DNA of 40,828 nt from a virus. A program made the position numbers and the translations under genes. Positions 6,701-15,093 of the stretch are shown here, piece by piece. The DNA is taken from IMG/VR virus record IMGVR_UViG_3300022723_000252, positions 1 to 40,828 of that record, one strand, 5' to 3'. The notes beneath the pieces were generated by a model. That model did not search any database, was not told where the DNA came from, and saw only the letters and a list, made by a program, of their open reading frames with translations. Numbering within the stretch: the stretch's first letter is position 1; the number at the start of each line of letters is the position of its first letter.

Positions 6701-9700
6701 CCTTTTGTTGCCACGTGTTCACGCACCCGCAGCCGATGTCCTCGAAGGACTTGGGCAAGGTGCGCCGGCGAACGTCATAGCGCTGCTTCGTCTCGAGCTT
6801 CAGGTTTTCGAACTGGTGTCGGAACCATCCTTCAGAGATTTCAAAGACGTGGGCGCGTCCTTGCTCGAACTGGGCTCTTGCCCACTCGGCTCGTATGAGA
6901 CCCGGGTCCTCGATGCGAAAGCCCCAACCATCGGCATTGCGGATATCCCAAAACACCTTGGGACGTCCTTCCACCACAACGGTTGTTGGGACCAGCTTAA
7001 ATCCCTCGCCGGAAGCCGAGGCCAGAGCAAAGCTACCGACATCATCGAACAGTAAGCGGCGGCGGTCAGCTCCGAGTACACGCGTTCCGTCATGAGAGTC
7101 TGCCTCATGGAACAAAACGTCTCGTCGCTCACGGGCGCCCCGTTCGGAAAGGTTCTCGGAAAGGCGGACAGTTCTTCTCAGCAGCTCAGTGTTGACCTTG
7201 CCGAGTTGGTCGTTGATAGCTCGTGCTCGTTCGGCGACGAGTTCGCGGTACACCTCGACAACGTTGGTCCCCTCTTCCTCCAGGCGACCTCGTTGATTCT
7301 CGATCATCTCTTGCTGAGCCAGCAAGTACCTCAGATCCTTGAGCTGCCTCTCAAGGGGCGCGTGCGCCTCGAGCGAGCGATCGACGATCCTTGCATCCTC
7401 GACCGTGGGGAGCGGAATGCGAGGATCGATCTTGTTCGGGCCCGCTTCGTTGATGACGTCCCGCACAGCCTGATCGCTCAGACCCACGAGGTCATCGATT
7501 GGAGTGGCGTTGCTCTTGCGCAGTCGCTCGCCGGTCTCGAACGACTCCTCGATGGTCTCTCGGACTTTGCCCGTAAAGATGTCGAGGAACCGGAAGGCTC
7601 TTTCCTTGACCGCCCCATGCGCGGTCTCAGTCGAGAGGTCGATACCGAGCTGAGCTTGGTAGGTCTTGGCGATCTTCTTCGCTCGTGTCTCGAGGGGCTC
7701 GGCTCGCTCGCCTCCGGAAAGAGCCAAGGCTTGAGGGTCCCGAGCGAAGATGCCCCGCAAGCGCTCGACCTGCTGAGGCTGACGCAGATCGGCGGCACTC
7801 AGCTTGAGTCCAGCGGCCTCACCCACGCGCCGAAGCAAGTCGAGCTCAGAGACCGTTAACCGGCCGCCCTTGGCCAGAGCCGAGGCGACCTGTCCGAGCT
7901 CGGCCGACTCGAAACCGGCAAACGTTCCACGGCGATCCACAGGCTCGATGCGCCTCACGTGCGTGAAGAGCTCCCCGTCGATCTCGAAGCGCTGCGCCTT
8001 ACCCGAACGCTGAAACAACTCGATCTCACCCGCCTCGCGCAACGTCGACAGGTTCTCGAGGATGTTCCCCTCGGAAGTTTCTGAGCGCTCGATCAGTTTG
8101 CCGATCGTCTCGCCGTCTTCTTTAATCTCGCTCTTGGTACGAGCGAGCGTTTCGCGAGGCGCACCGGTCGGCTCGGGGAAGAGCGTCTCTTCGGCGACGC
8201 GCTCACGAGGCGGCGGCTCCGTCACCCGGATGAAGTTGGCCACGGCGGTCTTCGACCCGGGCACCAAGGCAACCTCGGACTCGCGCACGAGATCGGGGTT
8301 CATGCCCTCGACGAAATCAGCTCGAGCCAAAGACAGCTCGCCCGCCTGGTTGGCTTCGACCAGTTTCTGTTTGAACTGCTCGAGCTTCATACGGCTCTGC
8401 GGGTTGCGATTCTTGAAGACCTCGAAGGCTTCGGAGATGAACACCTTGTCCGAGCCGGATCGCCCTGTCTCGGAGACGTCCCCAAGCGCCTCCAGCACAT
8501 CCCGCGCAAAGGTGCGCACTTCCGGCTCCGCTTCCACACTCGGCTCGGCTTGCCGCTGGAGCTGAGCCTCTCTCACCTCGCGTGCCCCAACGCGATCCGC
8601 AACGAGACCTTCGATCCGATCGAGGCTTCGACCGGCCAGATCCCTGCCCGAGAGTTCGATCCCCATGTTGCGCCCGAAGAACTCGATGGCGATCGCATCC
8701 TTGCGACTCAAGGCTTCGGCCCCGTCTCGGGTCGCTGCTCGAGCCAGCTCCATCAGAAAGAGCCGGTCGGCCAGGGCACGTTCACGCGGGGGGATGAGAT
8801 CCCGTGAAGACTGCCCATGAGCCGACCGGCGCAAATCCGTCACCGGCATCGTGAAGGCGTTGATGGCGAGCTCACGTAACAGATGGCGAGCTCGGTCTCC
8901 AGCAGTGCCTTTCTGGGAGAAGGACTGGAGACGCCGGCGGATCTCAGGTGTGGGCGGGAGATGGTCGCGAAGTTGGGAGAGGACGGCGAGACCAAAATCG
9001 GAATCCACCTGGGAAGGTTGGCGGTTGATTGCTTCGACGACCAACCGTAAGGCTCTCGACTGCTCCGAGCTGAGGTCATCGAGGTTGCGAGGAGCTCGCC
9101 GTCCCATGAAGCCGTCCAGGATACGAAGTGCATCGCCCCGTGTCATGGGATTCTCCGGACCAAAAGCTGAAAGCTCGCGCTCGAACTCGAAGCTGTTCAT
9201 CCGCTGGCTCATCCAGAGCAACACCTTGTCGACCTGGCTCTCGCTCAAAGGCTCCCTCGCGGCCGGCTGTCGGCCATCGCTCTCACCGCTTGTTTGCTGG
9301 AACATCTCCATCACCGCCTCGGCATCGCTCATGTCTCGAGGCAACGTCTCGAGCTTGGCCAAGATCTGATTGCGGATATCGAGCTTGTCTTGGCGCAAGG
9401 AGGGCCTTGCCTTGGAGGGCTCCATCCGTTCGATCTTTTCGAGAAAGGGATCGATGAGGTTTTGCTTCTCAAGCCGAGGGACCATGACGTTGATCAGATA
9501 TTCGATTGAATCCTTGGCCGTCGAGGATCGCATCTTCGCGAGCGGCTTGAAGCTGGAACGCACCGCTAGCTCGACCTCGATGGAAGGTACCTCGATCCCC
9601 AGCTCATTCCCAAAGGCGCGAAAGGTCCGCCCCATGGCCACGAGCTCGCGCGTCCTTGGATCGGTGATGTCGGTGGACTTGACCTTGTCGTTGTCCAAGA

Positions 9701-11735
9701 CCCACCGCTGCACGGCATCGAGGCGCTCGAGATCGTTGAACTCCAACAGATCGATGTCTTTCCGATCGGCGCCCAATTGCTCGAGGATCTTCTCGGTGGC
9801 CGGAAACCGCTGCCCCTTGAGCTTGTCGGAGCGAGCTCGGGTCTGCTTGCGAAGCTCCGTGATACGCGCTCCCGTATCACCACTCACCCGTGCGTCTCGG
9901 TTCTGCACGGCGGTGCGGAGCGCCTCGAGAAGGAACGTCTCGAAGGACTCTGCATGGCGTCCCTGCTGGCGAGCCAGGTGGCGGCCGTACTCGGTGAATT
10001 CGGCGACTGACTTCTCGAACGGAGTCTCGCCTCGGAGCTGGTCGATGCGGATCGCTTTATCAAACGTGAACTGCATGGCCTGCTCGAGGTCGTTGAGGAT
10101 CAGCAGATCCGCTCGGTCGAAGTCGGTCTCTCGGATGCCGAGCCCTGAGGACTTGGCGAACCGCTTGATCGAATCGCCTAGGTTCTTGTCGACTCCCGAC
10201 TCGACCTCGAGGGCTCGCTGGAAGAGCATGAGCCGGAAGGTGCGATCCGTGAGCTCGACGTCCTTGGCCCTCGAGGCGACCGATTGCATGACCGCGTCGG
10301 TCAGCTCGCGCTCTTGTTTGTCGTACCCGCCCTTGAGGAGCTGGTCGATCTCGCGGAGATCCGAGCGCCTGCGACGCTCGGAGCCAAATGCCCCGCGCAT
10401 GTTCATCCCACCGAACACCGTGAGCATCGGCAGGATCTTGATCCCCATCTCTTTCCAGCGCCCCTGGATGAAGTCATCTTGGATCGCTGGATCCGCGAAC
10501 GCCCAGGGTGCCGTCTCGGCCACCGACTCGAGGAACTTGAAAGCCGCGAACCGACCGCCCGTTTCCTCGGCCCATCGACCCAGCGCTTTGTCGACCCCCT
10601 TGCGACCGAGCCCACCCAAGGCTCCGAGCCCGACCACGGTGACGCCCTCCAGCGCCCCCTGCTTGAACTTCTCGGCAAACTTGGTGCTGAGTCCCTCTTC
10701 GAGCCCTCGCACCCGTCCTTGGCCCATCAGGAAGCCCACCGTGAAATTGGCGCCCGCATGCCGGAGCCATTGGTTCACCTTCTGGGCACGCGTGAACTGA
10801 GTCGCCAGCGATGCCTGAGCGGTCTTCTCCAGACCGAAGAGCTTGTTGACCAGCGAAGGACTCTTGCCCCCACGCAGCGCACCCTTGAACGTCAACACGA
10901 TCCCCGTCAGGTCACCGATCCCCTTGGCGATCTGCACGCCCCCTGCCGATCGTTCGTCGACCCCGATCCTCTGGGATCCCAGGGCGGCGAGCGAGCGGAG
11001 TTCCTCGTCTTCGGGGGCGAAAGGATTGAGCGCTGTGGTGAAAGAAGCGATCGCGTCGTTGAACGTTCCATCGGGAATGTCCTGCCCGATGAAACTGGCC
11101 ACGAGATCGGCAAGGCCCTCACCGAAGTTGACGATCTGTTGCTGGGCTCCGATCAGAGGCGAGGTGATCCCTGCCAGGACAGGGTGCTCCTCCTCGAAGG
11201 CAAGCCCGGCCAGACGGGCCCTGGTTTGGTTGAACTGATCGCGCAGTGGGAGCGGAACCTCTTCGGCTCGATTAAACGTAATCGCGCTCAGAACATCAAG
11301 CCCGAGCTTGCGCAGAGAGCCTCGGTCCGCGACCCCCATGCCGCGCCCGATCGACATGATCTCATTCACGAGCTGCGCCTTCGGGCCCTTCGGTCTCTCG
11401 AGATCGGTGAAGGCTTGGAACTGGCGACCGACCAAGCGCCGGCGCGTGCGGAAGGCGAGGAACAGCAAGAGATCTTCGGCGTTGTCGATCGTCTGCGGGA
11501 TCAAGCCGGCTGCCCGTTGTTTCGCGTTGGGATCGGAGTCGATCTGCTGAAACGCGGTGGCCAGCCCCGCCTTGGCTTTCAGCAAATCGACACGGCGCCT
11601 CAGCCGAGGGAGCTGCTGGCGCCCTTCCGGAGACAGCTCGAGGGCTTGAGATAAATTCAAGGCTCTCTGATCGATCGCCTGGAAGATGCGACCCACCGGG
11701 TTGTTCAGGATAAGCGCACTCGGGTCATCGGCCAT
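3546..11735 (-). CDS. Giant internal virion/ejection protein (gp16-like position), 2729 aa
   Basis: The last gene of the late operon and a fifth of the genome. It starts at ATG 11735 inside TGATG of the previous stop. Position after gp13-, gp14- and gp15-like genes matches T7 gp16, the inner-core protein ejected to build the DNA channel, but it is about twice that length. Visible: an N-terminal helical region with a Gly-rich amphipathic stretch (VVGLGALGGLGRKG, near residue 370); long charged helical regions with many degenerate repeats (600-1500); a C-terminal part with the segment LLLGLMSPQAAMTNLTQLLF, a pattern shared by large ejection proteins of podoviruses, and a hydrophobic run GMLGVAAASYFAEELSEFLL. 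I found no lysozyme or transglycosylase signature (no clear E-x8-D/T or SLT motif), but one could be hidden. Assigned by length, position and general style, not by a recognised domain. Confidence 0.7.
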   Translation of the reverse strand: MADDPSALILNNPVGRIFQAIDQRALNLSQALELSPEGRQQLPRLRRRVDLLKAKAGLATAFQQIDSDPNAKQRAAGLIPQTIDNAEDLLLFLAFRTRRRLVGRQFQAFTDLERPKGPKAQLVNEIMSIGRGMGVADRGSLRKLGLDVLSAITFNRAEEVPLPLRDQFNQTRARLAGLAFEEEHPVLAGITSPLIGAQQQIVNFGEGLADLVASFIGQDIPDGTFNDAIASFTTALNPFAPEDEELRSLAALGSQRIGVDERSAGGVQIAKGIGDLTGIVLTFKGALRGGKSPSLVNKLFGLEKTAQASLATQFTRAQKVNQWLRHAGANFTVGFLMGQGRVRGLEEGLSTKFAEKFKQGALEGVTVVGLGALGGLGRKGVDKALGRWAEETGGRFAAFKFLESVAETAPWAFADPAIQDDFIQGRWKEMGIKILPMLTVFGGMNMRGAFGSERRRRSDLREIDQLLKGGYDKQERELTDAVMQSVASRAKDVELTDRTFRLMLFQRALEVESGVDKNLGDSIKRFAKSSGLGIRETDFDRADLLILNDLEQAMQFTFDKAIRIDQLRGETPFEKSVAEFTEYGRHLARQQGRHAESFETFLLEALRTAVQNRDARVSGDTGARITELRKQTRARSDKLKGQRFPATEKILEQLGADRKDIDLLEFNDLERLDAVQRWVLDNDKVKSTDITDPRTRELVAMGRTFRAFGNELGIEVPSIEVELAVRSSFKPLAKMRSSTAKDSIEYLINVMVPRLEKQNLIDPFLEKIERMEPSKARPSLRQDKLDIRNQILAKLETLPRDMSDAEAVMEMFQQTSGESDGRQPAAREPLSESQVDKVLLWMSQRMNSFEFERELSAFGPENPMTRGDALRILDGFMGRRAPRNLDDLSSEQSRALRLVVEAINRQPSQVDSDFGLAVLSQLRDHLPPTPEIRRRLQSFSQKGTAGDRARHLLRELAINAFTMPVTDLRRSAHGQSSRDLIPPRERALADRLFLMELARAATRDGAEALSRKDAIAIEFFGRNMGIELSGRDLAGRSLDRIEGLVADRVGAREVREAQLQRQAEPSVEAEPEVRTFARDVLEALGDVSETGRSGSDKVFISEAFEVFKNRNPQSRMKLEQFKQKLVEANQAGELSLARADFVEGMNPDLVRESEVALVPGSKTAVANFIRVTEPPPRERVAEETLFPEPTGAPRETLARTKSEIKEDGETIGKLIERSETSEGNILENLSTLREAGEIELFQRSGKAQRFEIDGELFTHVRRIEPVDRRGTFAGFESAELGQVASALAKGGRLTVSELDLLRRVGEAAGLKLSAADLRQPQQVERLRGIFARDPQALALSGGERAEPLETRAKKIAKTYQAQLGIDLSTETAHGAVKERAFRFLDIFTGKVRETIEESFETGERLRKSNATPIDDLVGLSDQAVRDVINEAGPNKIDPRIPLPTVEDARIVDRSLEAHAPLERQLKDLRYLLAQQEMIENQRGRLEEEGTNVVEVYRELVAERARAINDQLGKVNTELLRRTVRLSENLSERGARERRDVLFHEADSHDGTRVLGADRRRLLFDDVGSFALASASGEGFKLVPTTVVVEGRPKVFWDIRNADGWGFRIEDPGLIRAEWARAQFEQGRAHVFEISEGWFRHQFENLKLETKQRYDVRRRTLPKSFEDIGCGCVNTWQQKDRSFFEIAKKIFSPAFKLYAGFFDNMVDIYSKTLDATKLSAVEKRIFQRPIFRHFWMGAQNQREYWTAAGKVTRGGFKNDLGAGGALDPVQNFGSRIFDVLTGARKLRDRRTENLLQELYHPVRGVLAGIKAGSLVDRVLYALGEMDTLTASQWLSRIGDKNLESRYLRLKVVNEKLRQDLGRELQARFDRGEISEQVAKKIGLAETQPFGMIEGWMPRLLKALPKHVALEVFGPEVIEMTKEMSPARWKSRVWQPSDVLKSATPDQAFRRKVKDGEHYIRSAVAAYHVIIPRMYHWMFTSQARSAIIPNYDGPLGGARNFLQGRTMADVTDVSHGDLLYKPNPAQAKKGLVENESHLVIANNVNDRTIVATELSAGRPVGNEVTIAYERLMKDFGVRKVGIREFGQPAEKLGQLSAGSRLLVSKIPQQLNRVEALERWMKDIFSFEEATRFQKISEAISGAQYHLLLGLMSPQAAMTNLTQLLFTVFRAGPTASLKGINAMLTNRAIALPDGSKVKAFDLMRAHGAAFDTAFQRLVKKMSPEELAGVAEGAEARTLETRGDRNLKDLSFVLFDTSEKFVRGATWLTGFQQAVENGMVVQDAVRYARQLEAQTMFQYDRAYSPRFLRNRKLSFATTLTTFTHRAISEGVQSFASIRNLEPSKRFEFAKSYITGMLGVAAASYFAEELSEFLLGKAVSISSLTGTRVQNIPLFGSMIDTGLLEAGIPDKLPEPLAAAFRGRVIPGIPSAGIGPSPAVELLVDYFGALRDWVEKKDPSTFKEVTRRRRTLITGRMPRMLLELMQIGEWYLAQDREDQAADVFSVAQGPVQKLAQESAGLIDHIGPAKNDPITGLPPEKPLARFLDGRQRQTFGAAEMLVDLLFPGSLPQIDEVWDFGRRVRLESDRLQTLRDQGFRLFQEYLNTGDHKRYRQFEAWAGNNARKMGWRTGRDVENFLMARIETNFQSPTVRQLNQLNLSSQIRILKSPEGLTFLQGRPQEAAAVLFGIAQTEAELTERVRKGDLDAAEARDWVNLVSQLGAVLQARAQQASQVR

Positions 11736-13420
11736 CAGCGGTTTTCTCTCTCACGGCGTCGAAGCTCCTTCTGCGTGGCAGATTGAAGACCTTCGTTGAC
11801 GTTGCCTTCGATCTGACGTGCCAAACGTCGGATGTCTCGAGGATTGTCTTGAGGGAACACACGGCGGATTTCTTCATCCGTCGCCTCCGCAAGACCTCGC
11901 AACACATCTTGCTGCGTCGGTCCCGAAGGTTTCGGTGGTTCCTCGCCCGGCGAGGGAAGCGAGGGCTCCGGTTCTCCTTGACCGAGAGCTGCGAGAATAG
12001 CCGCGTCGAGATCTTGGTCGAAACGGCCAAAGATGTCGGCCGGACCTCCGGTGGCTTCGCCGCGTGCCGCTGCCAAGATGTCGCGCAAGGAGCGTCCACC
12101 AAAGGCACCTTCGTTTTGCCCCGCTTGAGCCAATATGGTCGTCGCCATATTGAAACCGAACGTCCCAATTAAGGCGCTCAGGTCCTCGCCCAAATTATTT
12201 TGGAGTTGTTCGTTCTCCCCCTCCATGATCTTGCGAAATTCTTCCTTTAAGGCGGTGATGTTATCGACGCCTTGCGTTTGCCCGAGAAGACGCAGCATCT
12301 GGAAACCCGCGTCGAGCTGCAAACCGAAGATCTCGAGCTCACCCGCATCCCGAAGCTCGAGGCGGATGCGAGGGATCGTATCTTGCAAGATGAACTCAAG
12401 CGTCTCGCCTGGCTTCATCTGGAGGAGCCCTTGCTCTCCCTTGTTCGGATCACCAAAGAGCGCGGCCATCGCCGCCTCTTGGACCTTCCGAGGCGTTCTT
12501 CCTTCCCCGGCGGCGAGCGAGAAGACGAGCTGCTTCATACCGTCGGCAAACTTCTTGCGTTCGACTTCACTTTGGAACGCTGCCAGTTTGGGAAACCCGA
12601 TGGACTGGAGGACTGCTCTCGGTAGGTTCTCGATGAGTTGCTGAGAAAACGCCATCTTGGCCGCCATAGCTTGAACACCCAGGATGTCTCGCTCGACACC
12701 TTCACGGCCTTCGAGTCTCGCGGTCTCCGAACGGATGGCCTCGGTTCGAACGCGCGTACCTTCCGTGCCTGCCTTGGTGGCTTCGAGGTCTGCCTCGAGG
12801 CGCTCCCTCTCAGATTCCGACCGAGCTTCACGGATCTGGCTCTCGATGTCGAGGCCTCGAATCTGCGATTGCAGCAGCTCACGGGCGCCTTTGAGTTGCT
12901 CGTCGATCTGTCCGGCTTTGGCGCGCTGAATCTCGGCGAGGGCCGTGTTGCCTTGGAGTTCGGCCTCACGTGCCAAGATCTGGAGGCGTTTCAGCTCCGA
13001 GGCACCTGAGAGCTCGATCTCGCGAATCTTCTGTTCGAACTCTTCTTGGTTCAGCTCGAAGGGAGCGATCTTGGCCGCTTGCTCAATCTCTTGGCGAAGC
13101 TGTTGGGTCTGCGCCGTAATGAGCGGGACTTGCACCGCCGAAAGAGTTTGCTGGATCTCGGCCAGCTTGTCGCGCACACCGACCTCTTGGCGCAAGATAT
13201 CTAAGCGCTCTGCTTCTTGCGTGAGCTGTTGTTGCTGGGCGTCAATCTGAGCTTGATCACCGAGACCCGAGACGAGGAGCTGGGTCGCCGACTGGATCCC
13301 CTGCTGCAAGTTTTGGGCGGAGGCAAGCTGGGCTTGCAAGTTGGCCTGGAATCCTTGCTGCGCAATCTGGGACACACCAAGGATACCAGGCACGAGAGAC
13401 TCTTGACGTGGCAGTGCCAT
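11735..13420 (-). CDS. Coiled-coil internal virion protein (gp15-like position)
   Basis: A 561-aa protein. Residues ~25-270 are almost entirely Gln/Glu/Ala/Arg/Leu heptad-like helix, predicted coiled coil; a more globular section follows (~280-450) and then a Pro/Glu-rich linker (~465-500) before a helical C-terminus rich in Arg. Ribosome-binding site AAAGGACC precedes ATG 13420, 11 bases after the previous stop. Between a gp14-like and a gp16-like gene, this is where T7 has gp15, the middle-core ejection protein; long helical composition agrees. No enzyme motif seen. Confidence 0.65.
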   Translation of the reverse strand: MALPRQESLVPGILGVSQIAQQGFQANLQAQLASAQNLQQGIQSATQLLVSGLGDQAQIDAQQQQLTQEAERLDILRQEVGVRDKLAEIQQTLSAVQVPLITAQTQQLRQEIEQAAKIAPFELNQEEFEQKIREIELSGASELKRLQILAREAELQGNTALAEIQRAKAGQIDEQLKGARELLQSQIRGLDIESQIREARSESERERLEADLEATKAGTEGTRVRTEAIRSETARLEGREGVERDILGVQAMAAKMAFSQQLIENLPRAVLQSIGFPKLAAFQSEVERKKFADGMKQLVFSLAAGEGRTPRKVQEAAMAALFGDPNKGEQGLLQMKPGETLEFILQDTIPRIRLELRDAGELEIFGLQLDAGFQMLRLLGQTQGVDNITALKEEFRKIMEGENEQLQNNLGEDLSALIGTFGFNMATTILAQAGQNEGAFGGRSLRDILAAARGEATGGPADIFGRFDQDLDAAILAALGQGEPEPSLPSPGEEPPKPSGPTQQDVLRGLAEATDEEIRRVFPQDNPRDIRRLARQIEGNVNEGLQSATQKELRRRERENR

Positions 13421-13431
13421 GGCTGGGTCCT

Positions 13432-14286
13432 TTACGTAAAGCTACCGGCCTCAGCGGCCGCGAACTCTTCGAACAGGGAAAAGATGTCGAGGAGACCGGC
13501 GCGATTGGCCTGGGCGGCCTGAAGCTCTCTCGCGGAGGATCTCGCTGCGACCCCGGAGAAGAGCTGCTGCTGGGTCGCCTGGTTGAGGGCTTGGCCGCCA
13601 ATCGCTCCTGTGAAACCTCGAGAGGCTTCGGCCTGGGAGGCGGCCAGGTTGTTCTGCGTGATGAGCCCGGCCACTTGTTGCTGTTCTTGGGAGCGGATCG
13701 ACTCGAGCAGTTCGCGCGAAATGATGTCCGTGTTCTGGAGGGTCACAGGCCCCGAGATGCCCGCCGCCTCGAACGGATTGATCGCGCCCGAACCCGTAGG
13801 GGCCAGCCCGGCCTGCGACCTCAAGGTCTGGAGTTCGTTCAAGATGTCGCGGGTCCGTTCGGCTTCCCCGACCGAGAGACCTCCCTGGCGAAGCTGGGAG
13901 AGTTCGCTCTCGAGGTTAATCGCTCGCGACTGATCCTGCCTCGAGCCAAAGCCTTGGAAGGGTCCGCTCGGCTGAGGCGTCTGCGTCTCCGTGAACGGAT
14001 CGGCTGAGGCGGCTCTCGACTGCAGGAGGCTGGACGCTTGCTGTTCATTGAGGTTCGTGAACTGAGAGAGCAAGCTCGTCCCGAACGCCTGGAATCCTGG
14101 TGAGCGCCTCAGCGCCAGGATGTCTCGGTTGCGGGCGTTCTTGATCTGCCCGAACGTGGCAGCGGCCTGGAATTGAGAAAAGCGCTGCGCTTCCCTTCCG
14201 GCACGTCGCTGCTGCTCAGACGTGATCGCGGTCGTTCCCGCCCCCACAATGGCCGAGATGCCGGCTGCGATAGCTAATTCGCCCAT
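13432..14286 (-). CDS. Internal virion protein with hydrophobic N-terminus (gp14-like position)
   Basis: A 284-aa protein starting with a short hydrophobic, Gly/Ala-rich segment (LAIAAGISAIVGAGTTAI, residues 4-21) followed by a basic/Gln-rich helix (EQQRRAGREAQRFSQFQ). T7 gp14, which forms the outer-membrane pore during ejection, and its equivalents in many podoviruses have the same layout: a membrane-active N-terminus and a Gln/Ala/Ser-rich helical body. Start chosen at ATG 14286, with GGAG seven bases upstream; the frame is open further but lacks a site. It overlaps the gp13-like gene by 71 bases, more than neighbouring pairs. Confidence 0.65.
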   Translation of the reverse strand: MGELAIAAGISAIVGAGTTAITSEQQRRAGREAQRFSQFQAAATFGQIKNARNRDILALRRSPGFQAFGTSLLSQFTNLNEQQASSLLQSRAASADPFTETQTPQPSGPFQGFGSRQDQSRAINLESELSQLRQGGLSVGEAERTRDILNELQTLRSQAGLAPTGSGAINPFEAAGISGPVTLQNTDIISRELLESIRSQEQQQVAGLITQNNLAASQAEASRGFTGAIGGQALNQATQQQLFSGVAARSSARELQAAQANRAGLLDIFSLFEEFAAAEAGSFT

Positions 14287-14689
14287 GAGAGTACTCCACC
14301 ACGTGTTCAATCTCGTAACGGATCGATACTTGGCGAAATCCCATTCGACGCCAGTATCTCATCATAGACACCGAAGTTTGCCCTGTAAACTTTTGGATCC
14401 CGAGCTGGCGTCCAATAAGAAAGACCTGGCGAGCGACCTCGGCCATCACGACAAATGGTTGAGCAGACTTCAAATACAGAAAGCGGATCCGAGCAAAACC
14501 CACCCCCTCTCCGTCCAAAAGGATCCCGCCATGAAAACCCCGAGAAGGGCCATGCCGGATCGAGAGGACGATCGCCTTGGACTCTTCGGGTTCACCGTGG
14601 CATTCATGGCGAGGAATGCCCGTGAGCCACGAAAGGTAAGCTTGGTGGATCACGTTGCGTTCGGGAACTGATGGCAAGGTCCACACCAC
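14216..14689 (-). CDS. GNAT-fold-like protein (T7 gp13-like position)
   Basis: About 157 aa from a GTG at 14689 (another GTG follows directly). Central block GILLDGEGVGFARIRFLYL, then a helix VVMAEVARQVFLIGRQLG and F-T-G-Q-T-S-V-S-M-M-R-Y-W-R-R-M-G-F resemble the acetyl-CoA-binding half of N-acetyltransferases, where '...xxNxxxxxxYxxxGF' ends the domain. T7 gp13 (138 aa) has a related GNAT-like sequence and the same place between nozzle and gp14. Activity is doubtful; in T7 it is a virion assembly protein. The start is uncertain: no strong ribosome-binding site, and the previous stop lies 14 bases upstream. The last ~24 residues overlap the next gene. Confidence 0.55.
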   Translation of the reverse strand: MVWTLPSVPERNVIHQAYLSWLTGIPRHECHGEPEESKAIVLSIRHGPSRGFHGGILLDGEGVGFARIRFLYLKSAQPFVVMAEVARQVFLIGRQLGIQKFTGQTSVSMMRYWRRMGFRQVSIRYEIEHVVEYSHGRISYRSRHLGHCGGGNDRDHV

Positions 14690-14703
14690 GACTTCGTCAG
14701 GAC

Positions 14704-15093
14704 TCAGACGAGAAGCAGGCGGATCTTCTGCCGGCCGGTTGTTCTCTCGTTGCTCACATAGACCACGATCTCTTTCTCGTTCCACCGTGCTTCTCCATCT
14801 GCGACGCCATTGGTCCTGGCAACGACTTCCGTTGCTGTGGGGGTCGCCGCTGAATTGTAGCGATCCGGAATACACTGGACCACACAGACCGGAGTCCGGC
14901 CCAAGGAATGACGGATCTTGACTTCGAGCTCCGAGCTCTGGGCCTCGACTTCGAACTCGACGGTGGCGAAGAAGTTGCCCCTGCCGACACCGAACGCATC
15001 GAAGGTCTCACCATCACCCACGCGCACCTGGCGATCGAGATCGGCGGTGCGCAAGTGAAGGTCCGACTTGGAGAAGGTGTCGCGTCCGGTCAT
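14704..15093 (-). CDS. Hypothetical structural protein after the nozzle gene
   Basis: A 129-aa beta-rich protein of unknown function. Its ATG overlaps the stop of the nozzle gene (ATGA), and the gp13-like gene follows 14 bases on. Alternating hydrophobic stretches (FFATVEFEVEAQ, PVCVVQCIPDRY, EIVVYVSNERT) suggest a small beta-sandwich. It probably belongs to the tail or core assembly because of its position; no T7 gene occupies this slot. Confidence 0.7.
   Translation of the reverse strand: MTGRDTFSKSDLHLRTADLDRQVRVGDGETFDAFGVGRGNFFATVEFEVEAQSSELEVKIRHSLGRTPVCVVQCIPDRYNSAATPTATEVVARTNGVADGEARWNEKEIVVYVSNERTTGRQKIRLLLV

Noticed and set aside
9370-11654. Long open frames on the plus strand (456-476 aa) opposite the giant virion gene
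   Set aside because: Ser/Arg- or Gln/His-rich mirror translations without ribosome-binding sites; the minus-strand frame is natural in composition and operon position.
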